DNA from: Welwitschia mirabilis
Taxonomy: Eukaryota; Gnetophyta; Gnetopsida; Welwitschiales
Length of the DNA: 64,000 nucleotides
Assembly: GCA_051453625.1 (NCBI GenBank)
Contig: JBOZIK010000001.1
Location: forward strand, 122,277,068 to 122,341,067
Reading direction: 5' to 3'
Positions 25,584-36,980 of the stretch are shown here, one piece after another; position 1 is the first letter of the stretch; every line of letters begins with the position of its first letter. Under the pieces are notes generated by a model, which did no database searches, was not told the origin of the DNA, and saw only the letters and a list, made by a program, of their open reading frames with translations. The position numbers and the translations under genes are program-made.

Positions 25584-27800
25584 TATTTTACTAGGCGCTT
25601 AGCAAAAAGTTGATAAAGAAATTGTGAAGCATGGAAAAAATGACTAAATGAAAATGGAAAGTAAGGAAATGATATGGCATTTTGTGAAATTCTTTTATTA
25701 ATTTTTAATAATTAAGCATCCNNNNNNNNNNNNNNNNNNNNNNNNNNNNNNNNNNNNNNNNNNNNNNNNNNNNNNNNNNNNNNNNNNNNNNNNNNNNNNN
25801 NNNNNNNNNNNNNNNNNNNNNNNNNNNNNNNNNNNNNNNNNNNNNNNNNNNNNNNNNNNNNNNNNNNNNNNNNNNNNNNNNNNNNNNNNNNNNNNNNNNN
25901 NNNNNNNNNNNNNNNNNNNNNNNNNNNNNNNNNNNNNNNNNNNNNNNNNNNNNNNNNNNNNNNNNNNNNNNNNNNNNNNNNNNNNNNNNNNNNNNNNNNN
26001 NNNNNNNNNNNNNNNNNNNNNNNNNNNNNNNNNNNNNNNNNNNNNNNNNNNNNNNNNNNNNNNNNNNNNNNNNNNNNNNNNNNNNNNNNNNNNNNNNNNN
26101 NNNNNNNNNNNNNNNNNNNNNNNNNNNNNNNNNNNNNNNNNNNNNNNNNNGGAATTGATATGGCATTTTGTGAAATTCTTTTATTAATTTTTAATAATTA
26201 AGCATCCAAATCGAAAACAAATCTTATAAAAGTAGATGTCATACCCCCAACCAAAATTAAACTTTATCTTTAAAGTTACAAAGATGGAAAATTTATGTAA
26301 GGCTTTAAAGAACAAGTTAATTACATGGATAGCAAATGATGATGAAGAATGTATATAGGGAAAAATATGCAATGCAAGATTTAAACTTGCATGCAATTTT
26401 TAGGAAACATAAAACATAAAAACCTAATGAAAAATCCATCAATCTACAAATTTAAAACATAGAATACTTAAGTGAATGGTTATGTTTGTTAAAAATTTCA
26501 TGCATTTTATTCTAAATTTAAATGTTTCAATTATTAAGCAAAAAAGATATCCTGTAAGTAAACATGCAAGTCATTAAAACATAGTTAAGCAAAACCTCCA
26601 AGTATACAAGTTAAAGAAAAGTAAACACAAAAAACATCTCCTAATTTCCACCTTTTTCATTCTAAATTACCTTTTCCATAATCACACCTTATTCCTTATC
26701 TAAAGCATTTTGATATAAATAAGCATTTAGTGTTATGGCATCTTCTTCTAATAGAGTTAAACATGTTGATTTATGAAGGAGTTAGAGCTACATTACCAAC
26801 AAGCATTCATAGCCTCAATGCAGTTGAATCATATTATAAATAAATTGTTAAAGTTCCATTGCCTGTGAGTGCCCATAGCCTCGATGTAGTTAACTAAACC
26901 CAATTTTAATTAATCATAAAATAATATGCTTTTAGCAGAGGAGATATTTTTATTTTTCTTTTTTTAATTATCCTTCTCATATTAAATTATTTTTAATGCA
27001 CATAAATGGGTCATTAACTTATTATCTTAATCAAGAAAATTCTTGTCCCCATAAAAACAATTAACCTGGCATGAAAATAGATTCCACCTTAATTCATCCA
27101 TATTTTCCCATTGGAAGACCTTAAATGAAAGTAAACCTTAATAACTTAACTTGAAAATAAGCAAAACTAGATGCCACCTACCACATCCTATAATGAGTAA
27201 TCTATGTTATACACTAGCCGAGCTAGTCCCTATATAATGAGTGAGTTACATTGCATCCTGCATACATCCAGCTATAATGCATGTTACACCCTGCATACAT
27301 CACCACATAGTTCTATATGCTAGATGTACTATGATTAGACACAGTTAGAGGATATAAACCAATTCCTTTATAGTCGATTGAATCTATTTTTTTCTTCATT
27401 CTATAAAGAGCTCCTTTTCCATTTTTGTTGATTAAAACCAATTAATGAATATCAAGGTTTTCATCTACCTTCACTTTGCATATATTTACATGGCGATTAG
27501 ACAACTCCTATTGGGATGGAATCCGTGGGAGCAATCAATCATATAGGGGTTTAGTATATTCATAAAGGATTTCACATAAGGGTAGCCACTAATTATGTGT
27601 CATCCATTACATAACTATCATCCACTACATATCCAGGGCTTCAGCAAATTAAGTTTAGCTTGAAGATACTAGAGTTATCATAAAGAAAATGTGTGCTAAA
27701 TCAGGCACAAGAAGCCCAGGCTGAACTGCTGACATCCACCACAGGGTAAACCATCATCTCTCAAGCCTCCTTGGCCAATTCTACTAACATGTTAAGATCC
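25584..27800. other. Internal region of the inner element, no gene recognised
   Basis: The stretch includes a gap (25722-26150), a pair of related 24-bp texts (around 26805-26830 and 26868-26892, CATAGCCTC-A/G-ATG) and a short local repeat GCATCCTGCATACATC-like at 27253-27303. Frames such as 26184-26396 show no known domain. Confidence 0.4.
25722..26150. other. Assembly gap, 429 N, with identical 52-bp flanks
   Basis: The 52 bases before the gap (25670-25721) and the 52 bases at 26156-26207 after it are identical. The simplest reading is two contig ends covering the same DNA that were placed apart instead of merged. Confidence 0.95.
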
Positions 27801-27832
27801 AAATTCAAATTTATTATCAGTCCAATATAGGA

Positions 27833-29110
27833 TCAGAGACCACTATGTTTGCACTGGTGGAATATATTAACTTCATAGTCATGTCTTTTATTCCATTGTG
27901 AATGACATGCTTCACCTGCTCCCTCCCCATGTCCATCAGCACTTAGAGCACTCCCAACAAATAGGCAAAATGTTGGCTTTGAATCCAAAAATGTTTNNNN
28001 NNNNNNNNNNNNNNNNNNNNNNNNNNNNNNNNNNNNNNNNNNNNNNNNNNNNNNNNNNNNNNNNNNNNNNNNNNNNNNNNNNNNNNNNNNNNNNNNNNNN
28101 NNNNNNNNNNNNNNNNNNNNNNNNNNNNNNNNNNNNNNNNNNNNNNNNNNNNNNNNNNNNNNNNNNNNNNNNNNNNNNNNNNNNNNNNNNNNNNNNNNNN
28201 NNNNNNNNNNNNNNNNNNNNNNNNNNNNNNNNNNNNNNNNNNNNNNNNNNNNNNNNNNNNNNNNNNNNNNNNNNNNNNNNNNNNNNNNNNNNNNNNNNNN
28301 NNNNNNNNNNNNNNNNNNNNNNNNNNNNNNNNNNNNNNNNNNNNNNNNNNNNNNNNNNNNNNNNNNNNNNNNNNNNNNNNNNNNNNNNNNNNNNNNNNNN
28401 NNNNNNNNNNNNNNNNNNNNNNNNNNNNNNNNNNNNNNNNNNNNNNNNNNNNNNNNNNNNNNNNNNNNNNNNNNNNNNNNNNNNNNNNNNNNNNNNNNNN
28501 NNNNNNNNNNNNNNNNNNNNNNNNNNNNNNNNNNNNNNNNNNNNNNNNNNNNNNNNNNNNNNNNNNNNNNNNNNNNNNNNNNNNNNNNNNNNNNNNNNNN
28601 NNNNNNNNNNNNNNNNNNNNNNNNNNNNNNNNNNNNNNNNNNNNNNNNNNNNNNNNNNNNNNNNNNNNNNNNNNNNNNNNNNNNNNNNNNNNNNNNNNNN
28701 NNNNNNNNNNNNNNNNNNNNNNNNNNNNNNNNNNNNNNNNNNNNNNNNNNNNNNNNNNNNNNNNNNNNNNNNNNNNNNNNNNCAAAAATGTTTCCAATAA
28801 TGGAAGTAAACATGCTAGTCATAAAAACTTCTTCAAATAGGTCCATGGGGTATGCTACATAAGCAATATATTGATTGTCCTCTTCAAGAACAAGTTCAAG
28901 GTTGTGATATCTTCCTTTGTAATAATTGAGACTCTTTTTGTTCTATACATGGGCATTGTTACTTAGTACCGTCTTGTATGGCATCAGTTGCAGCACTTTA
29001 GTTGGGTATGCTGGGTAGAAGCTATCACATTCTAGGAAAGACATGCCCACATGTTCATTCGAATGGCTCATGTTCATGTTGATAATGAATGTTATGTCCT
29101 GCCTAGTACC
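27833..29110 (-). pseudogene. rbcL: Plastid rbcL fragment in nuclear DNA (NUPT), contains an N gap
   Basis: Rubisco large subunit fixes CO2 in the chloroplast stroma and is normally plastid-encoded. On the - strand from about 28,925 down to 28,783 the frame reads [16 protein letters not shown], then [12 protein letters not shown]. It matches the rbcL N-terminal domain ([35 protein letters not shown]) almost residue by residue. Upstream to about 29,110 the similarity is weaker (a GGTAC, then AGTCTC pair at rbcL spacing) with a stop near 28,945. Past the gap, at 27,996-27,979, the text continues GGATTCAAAGCC, the codons for GFKA, and then loses clear similarity. The fragment sits inside the internal region of a retrotransposon. 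It is an N-terminal piece only, carries substitutions and stops, and is not functional. Confidence 0.85.
27997..28782. other. Assembly gap, 786 N, probably false
   Basis: The 11 bases CAAAAATGTTT occur on both sides (27986-27996 and 28783-28793). Reading across the overlap as one copy gives an uninterrupted rbcL frame GNIFGFKA, which suggests nothing is missing here. Confidence 0.95.
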
Positions 29111-29990
29111 ACTACAACTTGCATATGAGAAATTAATTATTTTGATATTGATTTTTTTTAGTATCTAATTATGTATTAACCAATTTATGATTATGTATTA
29201 TCTAATCTATGGAGTAACTAATAATTTGTATCTTATCAAAACTTGGGAAGAGGATCAAGTTGGCCCTTGTGAATATCTTGAGGTACTATCTCCCTTCAAC
29301 CCTTCAAGTAAAATTTGACAAAAGGAAAAGCCATGCCATGGAGCGACCCTATTATCTCCACCTCATAGGAACTACAAGATCACCCTAGAGATGCCTTATA
29401 AGTAAACATAAATTCTACCTAATTCATGATAATAATATGATTACTTATTAATAGTTTATTCTCTTAGGGCCATCAATCAGGATCATCTAATATTAAGAAC
29501 TCATAGATGGATGGAAGGAAAGGGTGGTTGATGGATTTCATTAGAGTAAGTGGAAATGGAAAGGATGGAAGGTTAAATCAAAGGCAATGATGGTTTATTT
29601 GGTGGAGTGAGTTGTATTTAGGATTTTCTACCTAAAAATGTTTAAGACAGTGATTGTACAATGGAATTTCTTGTAAGGTTTTAAATGAGAAATGGAATCA
29701 AGCATAAAACTTTTTAATTTTTTAAACCAAAATTTATTTTAAAAGGATAATTCACACTAAAATAAGAATCTAATCTAAATGCATGCAACAAAATGAAAAT
29801 TTTTTCAAGGTTTTTCCCAAGGTATTACAAACATGAAGGCTTAAAATAATAAATGTGATGTTCAAATAATGACTCAAAATTATACAACACATTCAAATAG
29901 GATCCTGAATTCCTATAAACATTTATACATGAATTCATAAAATTTTAAAGAACATTAACACTAGTAGTAAAATTAATTCATTTGAAATTA
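29111..29990. other. Internal region of inner element, unassigned
   Basis: AT-rich, with a GC-richer patch near 29250-29400. No domain was recognised in any frame. Confidence 0.35.
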
Positions 29991-29999
29991 GAAATTTTT

Positions 30000-31900
30000 C
30001 AACCCTTAGCTTATTCCTATTTACTCAATAACTCACATAAGACATAATTTTTGGGTGAAGACAAAGGTGAAGTGGAAACCATAATAGGTGAATGATTATC
30101 AAGGGAAGTATAAGAAGATGGTTTCAAAGGTGTGGGTTTGTCTTCATCATGAAGGTTTAAGTCTTGCTTAAAAGGTAAAAGTGAGAATGTCAGTATTGGT
30201 TCAAGAGGTAGTTGAGAAAAAAAACTCTTGTTAACATTCTTCTCTTCATTAAGGTTCTCATAAGATTATTCTTCATAAGGTTGCACAAGAGAGATTGGTT
30301 ATAGTTTAAGGATAATTTTAATTCCATTATTTTCAATGTTGCTTATTAATTCAACCTCTATTATATAGTATTTGATAAATTCTTCTCCCTCAAATGTTTT
30401 CTCCCTGACTACAGATTGATCATTGTCATCTAAAGTCTCTAATCTTACTCTAACGTATAGTCCATGTTCATTAAAATGTTTACTCTCTAAGCAATGTCTA
30501 AACTCAAGGTCCTCTTGGTTGTCATTATTTGTTTCATTGTGAGATTCTTCCTCATTCCATTAGAGATTTGAATAGTGACTTGGGCTAGTTATTGGATACC
30601 TTGCTCAAGTCTTTGATTCATTTACTCTTATCTTTGATTCTTTTGCTCTTAGACTTTCATAAACCATATAAGCATTTTTCTAAGAAATTTGAAGAGGGTT
30701 ATTGAGTGTTCGAAGAAGATCTAGAATTACCTTCTAAAAATTTTTGAAAGAGATCCTCAAGGAAAGATGAAGTGGTTTTCTGATTGTATGAAATTAACAG
30801 GTGATAATTAAATGATAAAGAATATAAGAATAACAATAGAGGCTATGGGTTAAAGGATAATGGCTGTGAATAAGATGGTGAAGGATGAGGATCATGAGGG
30901 GTANNNNNNNNNNNNNNNNNNNNNNNNNNNNNNNNNNNNNNNNNNNNNNNNNNNNNNNNNNNNNNNNNNNNNNNNNNNNNNNNNNNNNNNNNNNNNNNNN
31001 NNNNNNNNNNNNNNNNNNNNNNNNNNNNNNNNNNNNNNNNNNNNNNNNNNNNNNNNNNNNNNNNNNNNNNNNNNNNNNNNNNNNNNNNNNNNNNNNNNNN
31101 NNNNNNNNNNNNNNNNNNNNNNNNNNNNNNNNNNNNNNNNNNNNNNNNNNNNNNNNNNNNNNNNNNNNNNNNNNNNNNNNNNNNNNNNNNNNNNNNNNNN
31201 NNNNNNNNNNNNNNNNNNNNNNNNNNNNNNNNNNNNNNNNNNNNNNNNNNNNNNNNNNNNNNNNNNNNNNNNNNNNNNNNNNNNNNNNNNNNNNNNNNNN
31301 NNNNNNNNNNNNNNNNNNNNNNNNNNNNNNNNNNNNNNNNNNNNNNNNNNNNNNNNNNNNNNNNNNNNNNNNNNNNNNNNNNNNNNNNNNNNNNNNNNNN
31401 NNNNNNNNNNNNNNNNNNNNNNNNNNNNNNNNNNNNNNNNNNNNNNNNNNNNNNNNNNNNNNNNNNNNNNNNNNNNNNNNNNNNNNNNNNNNNNNNNNNN
31501 NNNNNNNNNNNNNNNNNNNNNNNNNNNNNNNNNNNNNNNNNNNNNNNNNNNNNNNNNNNNNNNNNNNNNNNNNNNNNNNNNNNNNNNNNNNNNNNNNNNN
31601 NNNNNNNNNNNNNNNNNNNNNNNNNNNNNNNNNNNNNNNNNNNNNNNNNNNNNNNNNNNNNNNNNNNNNNNNNNNNNNNNNNNNNNNNNNNNNNNNNNNN
31701 NNNNNNNNNNNNNNNNNNNNNNNNNNNNNNNNNNNNNNNNNNNNNNNNNNNNNNNNNNNNNNNNNAGTTTGTTTTGGTCTAATGAAATTTCCTACACTTT
31801 GCTTAATTTGATTATCATTTTGAAAACTATAGGAATAGATAGGTTGAAGATTGAAAGATGATTGAAATGGATTCAAGGCCTAACTCATGGTTTAAGATGA
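30000..31900 (-). pseudogene. Gag-like remains of the inner Gypsy-type element
   Basis: The - strand frame starting near 31,890 reads LNPFQSSFNLQPIYSYSF, then NDNQIKQSVG. After the gap, broken frames rich in E, K, S and P continue to about 30.0 kb (for example LPLEPILTFSLLPF). The position just downstream of the 5' LTR and primer-binding site, and the polar, low-complexity make-up, fit gag. There is no zinc knuckle, so the call rests on position. The gap 30904-31765 removes the middle. Confidence 0.4.
30904..31765. other. Assembly gap, 862 N
   Basis: No overlap between the two flanks was seen here, so this gap may hide real sequence of the gag-like region. Confidence 0.95.
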
Positions 31901-32565
31901 AGAAAATAGGTGACAATTTTTGGCTAGAGGTTTACATTTTCTGGGATTTGTAATATAGAATCAGGAAAAAAAGTTGACAGTAACTCAAAAACATCTGAAA
32001 CTTAAATTTTACAACCTAGAAAACAAACCTAATATTTTTAATTTTTCATAAAAATGTATAGAAATACAAAGTAACACAACTGAAAAATGTACAAAGAATT
32101 TATAGAAATGAAAAAAAACATATAACAAACAAATCATTAGAGTTTGGTTTAGTTTAAAGTCACAATCTTAGGTTTAGTTGCACATACAAGAAATTTGTTA
32201 GACCTATAACTCAAAAATATTTGATATAAAAATGAATTTTTAGACGTTATAAGGATGGACAAACTTAACAACTTAGACCAATTCAGGTTTTACTGGAAAT
32301 GGAATAATACCTACCACTAGAAGGAAAATATTAAAAAAAAAGCATATAAAATAAAAAGAAAAGAACCAATTCAAGTATCACTGAAAAAAGGATCAATACC
32401 CATCACTAGAAAGAAAAATAAACAAACATAGAAAATAAAGGAAAAAAAGGATTAGTTTGGGTATCATTAGAAAAAGAACTAGTGCCCACCACTAGAAAAA
32501 TAAAATCTAACTAAAAACTAAAAAAAAGAAATCATGTACTCTTGAAAAATTACTGTGCCAATACA

Positions 32566-32586
32566 TCCTCGACAATGGTGCCAAAA
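32566..32586 (-). other. Primer-binding site of the inner Gypsy-type element
   Basis: Two bases inside the 5' LTR the - strand reads TTTTGGCACCATTGTCGAGG. The usual Athila/Tat site is TTTGGCGCCGTTGCCGGGG. All differences are transitions of the deamination type. This identifies the right-hand LTR as the 5' one. Confidence 0.8.
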
Positions 32587-32588
32587 TC

Positions 32589-34037
32589 TGTTAATTGTAG
32601 TATACTGTCTAGATTTAAACTAAATGAAACACTTAGTATCATTCTTCCACAAGGATATATGAGCTAAATCAATCAAAAGATACAATACTATTCTACTTGC
32701 AATGAAAACTTAAACAAAAGAAAATCAAAAGTTAAGAGAAAGAAGGTGATCTTCAATTAGCAATGTAAGGAAATGGAAATGCTCTAAGAATCTAATAATT
32801 CATCCATCTCTCCTCCTTTGCTCTAATGATTATTGTATCTAAAACATACACTAAATAATCAAGTTCTTAAGGCTTAGTGTAGAGGCATAATCTCATCCAC
32901 CACATGAGTGTTGATGAATTATCAATTCCTCTCGCTACTTCACAACCCTTTATACACACGAAAAGTATGAACTAAATCCGTCAAACAATAGACACTATAA
33001 ATCACAAAAGTAACCTTAGAAAACTCACACATTCAAAAGAACTTAATAATTAAATAAGCCTTGTTTAAAGATTGCTAATACATTTTACTATGCATTAATA
33101 CTAAAATAATAAAACCTACTTTAATAACTAGTTTTACCAAAACATTACTCATACTAATTAAAATTGTCCATTAACAATAAAAGGATTTAAATCAATTCTT
33201 TACTAAAACTAAAAAAAATACATTACATCAATGAAATAGGAGGAGAAAAGGAACTTCTCAATGAGCCTTAAGCATTTCACCCCTAAGAAAGAGTATTAGA
33301 ATATCATAAAATTCAAGCCTTCAAGTCTTTCCCATTTTTGCTAACTAAAATGATGAACACAATGAAGGGTTAAAGGCCCTTTTATAGGAAGAGATGGGGT
33401 GAGGGGTAGTTATAAGCTTTTGGCTTATAGCATTACGTAGAAGAGTAGTGTTACAAACTCTTGACTTATAGCATTAGGTAAAATATTTATCAGTTAACAT
33501 TAGGTAGATAAGATTTTGTCTTGTAGTAATTGGTATAAGTTGTCTTATAGAATTAGGTAGGTAAGATTTTTTTTCTCTAGCATTAGTTAGAATCTTCATC
33601 ATTTAGCATTTGGTGGAGGTTGTCTTATAGCATTTGGTAGAGATTGTTATGTAGCATTTGATGGAATCTTTATCATGATGAGTCTAATGCATGTTCTTTG
33701 GAGCCACATTCCTCTATCAACTGATGCTTTTACCATTTGTCTCTATTGCAACCTTCTCATACTCTGTCATATGTCTCCTAATGCTATTGGCTATGTGCCA
33801 TCACTTCATTTCTTTATTGCCACTATTATTTTATGTGAAATTATGTTCATCTTCCATCATGTGATCTAAAACGTTGCTAAAGAACTATAATTATTATAGA
33901 GAAAATGATAATATTAAATTTTATTTTAAAACAATATAAGACATGATTTTATGATAAATAAATAAATTGAGTATTTTTTTACTATGCTAAACTAATAAAT
34001 TATACTTGATTAAAATGTCAATTTTGGCATGCAAACA
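32589..34037 (-). repeat. 5' LTR of the inner Gypsy-type element
   Basis: It is 1449 bp, the partner of 24139-25569. The TATAAAA box on the - strand is at 33386-33380. It carries the same short tandem units (about 33430-33680) as the other LTR. Confidence 0.9.
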
Positions 34038-34129
34038 ACATTCTTCATAATAATTACAAGCATGGATACAATGTCAAACCATAAAAAATTATCTAATTAA
34101 GTTATTCCATTTAATGTTATATTTCATCA
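34038..34129 (-). repeat. Copia 3' LTR, last part
   Basis: The sequence matches 40571-40662 (ATTCTTCA, AATTACAAGCAT, TACAATGTCAAA). It restores the Copia LTR that was cut by the inner element and starts with the target duplication ACATT. Confidence 0.9.
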
Positions 34130-34302
34130 ATCTCTCCCTTGATATTAAGGGCACAATCATGTACAGAATTCTTGAAAATAGGAATGTGAAAAAACAAATC
34201 CACACATCCACATAAATGCATAAACCAAACCAAAAAAAACTTGAAAGAAATGCTATTATTTTTATAATTGAGGCAACCTCAATATTTCATATGTATCTTG
34301 CC

Positions 34303-34312
34303 NNNNNNNNNN
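34303..34312. other. Assembly gap, 10 N
   Basis: A short gap between the Copia coding end and its polypurine tract, of unknown true size. Confidence 0.95.
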
Positions 34313-34319
34313 ATGAGTC

Positions 34320-34752
34320 TTTTTCACAATTATTGGAATCTTTCTTTATCTAAAGACTTTGTGAAAAAATCTACAGGTTGCAATTTAGATAGGCAATAAT
34401 TAGGAACGAGAAGTCCATATTTAATAGGATTTCAAATGAAATGGAATTTTATATCAATGTTCTTGGTCCTTACATGCATCATAAGTTTCTTAGAAATTGC
34501 ACTCACAAAAGCACTATCACACAACAAATGTATTAGCCTATTAACTAGAATTGTAAAATCTTTAATAAGATTATTAAGCCATATTAATTGTTGGCTTGCT
34601 AAATAAATTTTCATGTACTTAGCTTCGGTAGTAGAAAAATCCACACAATATTTCTTTTTTATTACCAAAGAAAAAAGGCTTTCACCAAGAAGCATTGCAT
34701 ATCCTATGGTGCTATTTTGATCATCAAGGCCATGTTTCCAATTTGCATTCAC
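34320..34752 (-). pseudogene. Copia RNase H remnant
   Basis: The frame at 34432-34752 is 106 codons with HGLDDQNSTIGYAMLLGESL, then DFSTTEAKYM, then LCDSAFVSAISK and HVRTKNIDIKFHFI. These are the hallmark Copia RNase H texts (DRRSTSGY, SSTEAEYMAL, CDNQSA, RTKHIDIxYHFI). The usual tail QLADIFTK is present as QPVDFFTKSLDKERF in another frame near 34.34-34.4 kb. The order confirms a - strand element whose 3' LTR lies to the left. Confidence 0.9.
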
Positions 34753-35049
34753 ATAACCTACATGTTGTTTTCAGCCTCGTAAAATAAACCAAAATATAAT
34801 ATGCCTTTAACATAATGCAATATTCTTTTAACAAAACTAAAATAGGGCTTTTTCAGACAAGTCATTAATCTAAACATAAGGCTAACTACATATTAAATGT
34901 TAGCATGAGTTACAATTAGATACATCAAGCTTTCTATTATAGATTTATAGTTGTGCTCATTAACCTCATCTTTCTTCATGCCTTTCTTGATTTCGTGATT
35001 CATTAGTAAGGTAGTAAAGATGGATCTGCATTTCTACATATCTAACATT

Positions 35050-35860
35050 TTTTAACATATTAAAAGCATATTAACCTTGATTTGAGAACATGCCTCTTGG
35101 GGTCTACTAAATTTGGATTCTAAGATAATATGAGAGTTGGTCAAGATTTAACATTTCAAACTCTCTTTTTATGCCAACCTTGAATTTGTTAATTAACTTC
35201 TTAAATGTGCCATCAAAGATTATAGTATCAACATAGATCAACATTAAAATTGAATTACCTTTGATGGTTGTCTTATATAAAGTGATTTCAAAATGATGTT
35301 TCTTATAACCATGATTTTGTAAATAAGAATTAAGTCTAGAAAAACAAGCCCTTGAGGCTTGTTTCAAATCATATAAAGCTTTTTTTATAATTAAACATGA
35401 CTTTTCATACCTTATGTTACAAAACCTTGGGGTTGTGAGGTGTATAGCTTCTCTTCAATAACTCCATTTAGGAAGCTAAATTTGACATCTATCTACCAAA
35501 TAGTCATCCAATTTTTAGAAGCATATGCAAGAAAGGCTCTAATTAACTTGAGATATGCACCAGGAGAATATGTTTCTCCATAATATATGCTTACTTCTTG
35601 TACATAATCAAGAGCAATAAGATGATCCTTATACTTGTTAATTGTATCATCAGAATTATATTTAGTTCTATAAATCCACTTGGCCAGAGAACAAGAATCC
35701 GTGTCTTGTTCTTTTCAACTTGGGAAATTTCTTCTTGAATTCACTTAATCCAATGTGGATATTTTATAGTTTCCTTGAAATGGATAGGATCTTAATTTAA
35801 AGACTCACAGCTTAATGTTAAATAATCTTTCAAAATATCTTTACATATCTTAGCTTCTAT
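35050..35860 (-). pseudogene. Copia reverse transcriptase remnant
   Basis: The frame 35107-35367 has KQASRACFSRLNSYLQNHGY, then LMLIYVDTIIFDG and FEMLNLDQLSYYLRIQI, matching the Copia reverse transcriptase around its active site. The catalytic YVDD has become YVDT, which alone would kill the enzyme. Earlier segments (the WQVDVKTAFLNG and VYVEQP regions) lie at about 35.4-35.6 kb in other frames. Stops and frameshifts occur throughout. Confidence 0.88.
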
Positions 35861-36089
35861 GATTGCACCAAGATTTTCTTGTCTTCTTATCCTTATAAGA
35901 GCATCACCAGGATGTGGACCTATGATATTGGATTGACCATGATAAGAGGTTAGCCTTTTATTTCTTGATTAATAATCAAGATTTTGATCCAATAATTTAG
36001 ACAAAATTCTAGGCTCATTTTCACCTTAACTTTGTATAGAAATTAACACTTGATTTACACTATGATTTATGTCATCAATAGATTTTATT

Positions 36090-36980
36090 CAAGAGCTCTT
36101 TAGTCATTATTATCATCTTCAAATTTGTTATATTCAACATCATAAGAGTTATGAACATTATCATTATTAGTAGAAATAATATTTAATGATTTAAAAGGCA
36201 TGAATTTAACATTAATGCATTTCAAAACTTTTCTTGAACTAGGATCATGACGTTTATATGCTTTTCTTTGACTATAATATCCATGAAATATGCATGGCCT
36301 AGATCTGGATTCCAATTTGTCTTGATCAGGTTTTACATATTTAACCAAACAATTAGATCCAAAAATTTGAAAATATAATAAATTACATTTAATGCCATAC
36401 CATTGTTCATATGGGGTAGAATGATCAAGATGTCTCCTGATCATGTAATTTTAAAGGTAGTTTGCAGTATTAATTACTTTAATCCAAAAGTATTTATCAA
36501 GAGTTATTTAAAGTAGCATGATTATTACCATGTCCACTAAATAGTAGTTCTTCCTTTCTATAACTCCATTTTGTTGTGATATGTAAGACATTACAACCTA
36601 ATGGATGTTTTCATTATCTTTTAAATAAGACTCAAATTCATTGGATAGGTACTATGTCCATGATCCATTCTCAAGCATTTTATTTTTGCACCTATTTCTC
36701 TTTCTACCCATCTTTGAAAAACTTTAAATAATATAACACTTCAGATTTATAATTCATGAAATGAACATGGCATAATCTAGAAAAATCATCAATAAATGTA
36801 ATAAAATACTTATGATCACTTAATCTTGAAGAGTTTAATGAACCATAGATGTCTAAATGAATTTATGATAGCTTCTGGGATGATCTAGTGTTAACTCTTG
36901 GAAAAGAGACTTTGGTCTACTTACCTTACATACATTCCTTGCAAGAACCTATGGGCTAAATTTGAAGATTAGGTAAGCCT
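36090..36980 (-). pseudogene. Copia integrase remnant
   Basis: Near 36.78-36.88 kb the frame reads LSXIHLDIYGSLNSSRL, then YFITFIDDFSRLCHVHFM, which is the Copia integrase core with the first catalytic Asp in the DIYG position. The C-terminal part at 36100-36444 has STPYEQWYGIKCNLLYFQIF, then SRPCIFHGY and KAYKRHDPSSRKV, the conserved GAG/pre-RT linker of Copia. Stops break the frame. Confidence 0.88.

Larger units (their letters stand above)
24139..34037 (-). mobile_element. Gypsy-type element inserted in the Copia LTR
   Basis: LTRs lie at 24139-25569 and 32589-34037, with ends TGTTTGCATG...AATTAACA on the - strand. ACATT follows at 34038-34042, and its decayed copy ATATT precedes at 24134-24138. 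The intact copy of the target in the right Copia LTR reads AAGTACATTC, which proves the site was one piece before insertion. A tRNA-Asp-type primer-binding site adjoins the right LTR and a polypurine tract the left. The internal 7 kb contains three N gaps, gag-like remains near the 5' end and a plastid rbcL fragment. No pol was recognised, so the element is probably non-autonomous or its pol is lost. Confidence 0.9.

Noticed and set aside
27833-29110. A functional nuclear copy of rbcL
   Set aside because: Only an N-terminal piece is recognisable, with a stop just upstream, many substitutions and no start, in dead retroelement DNA.
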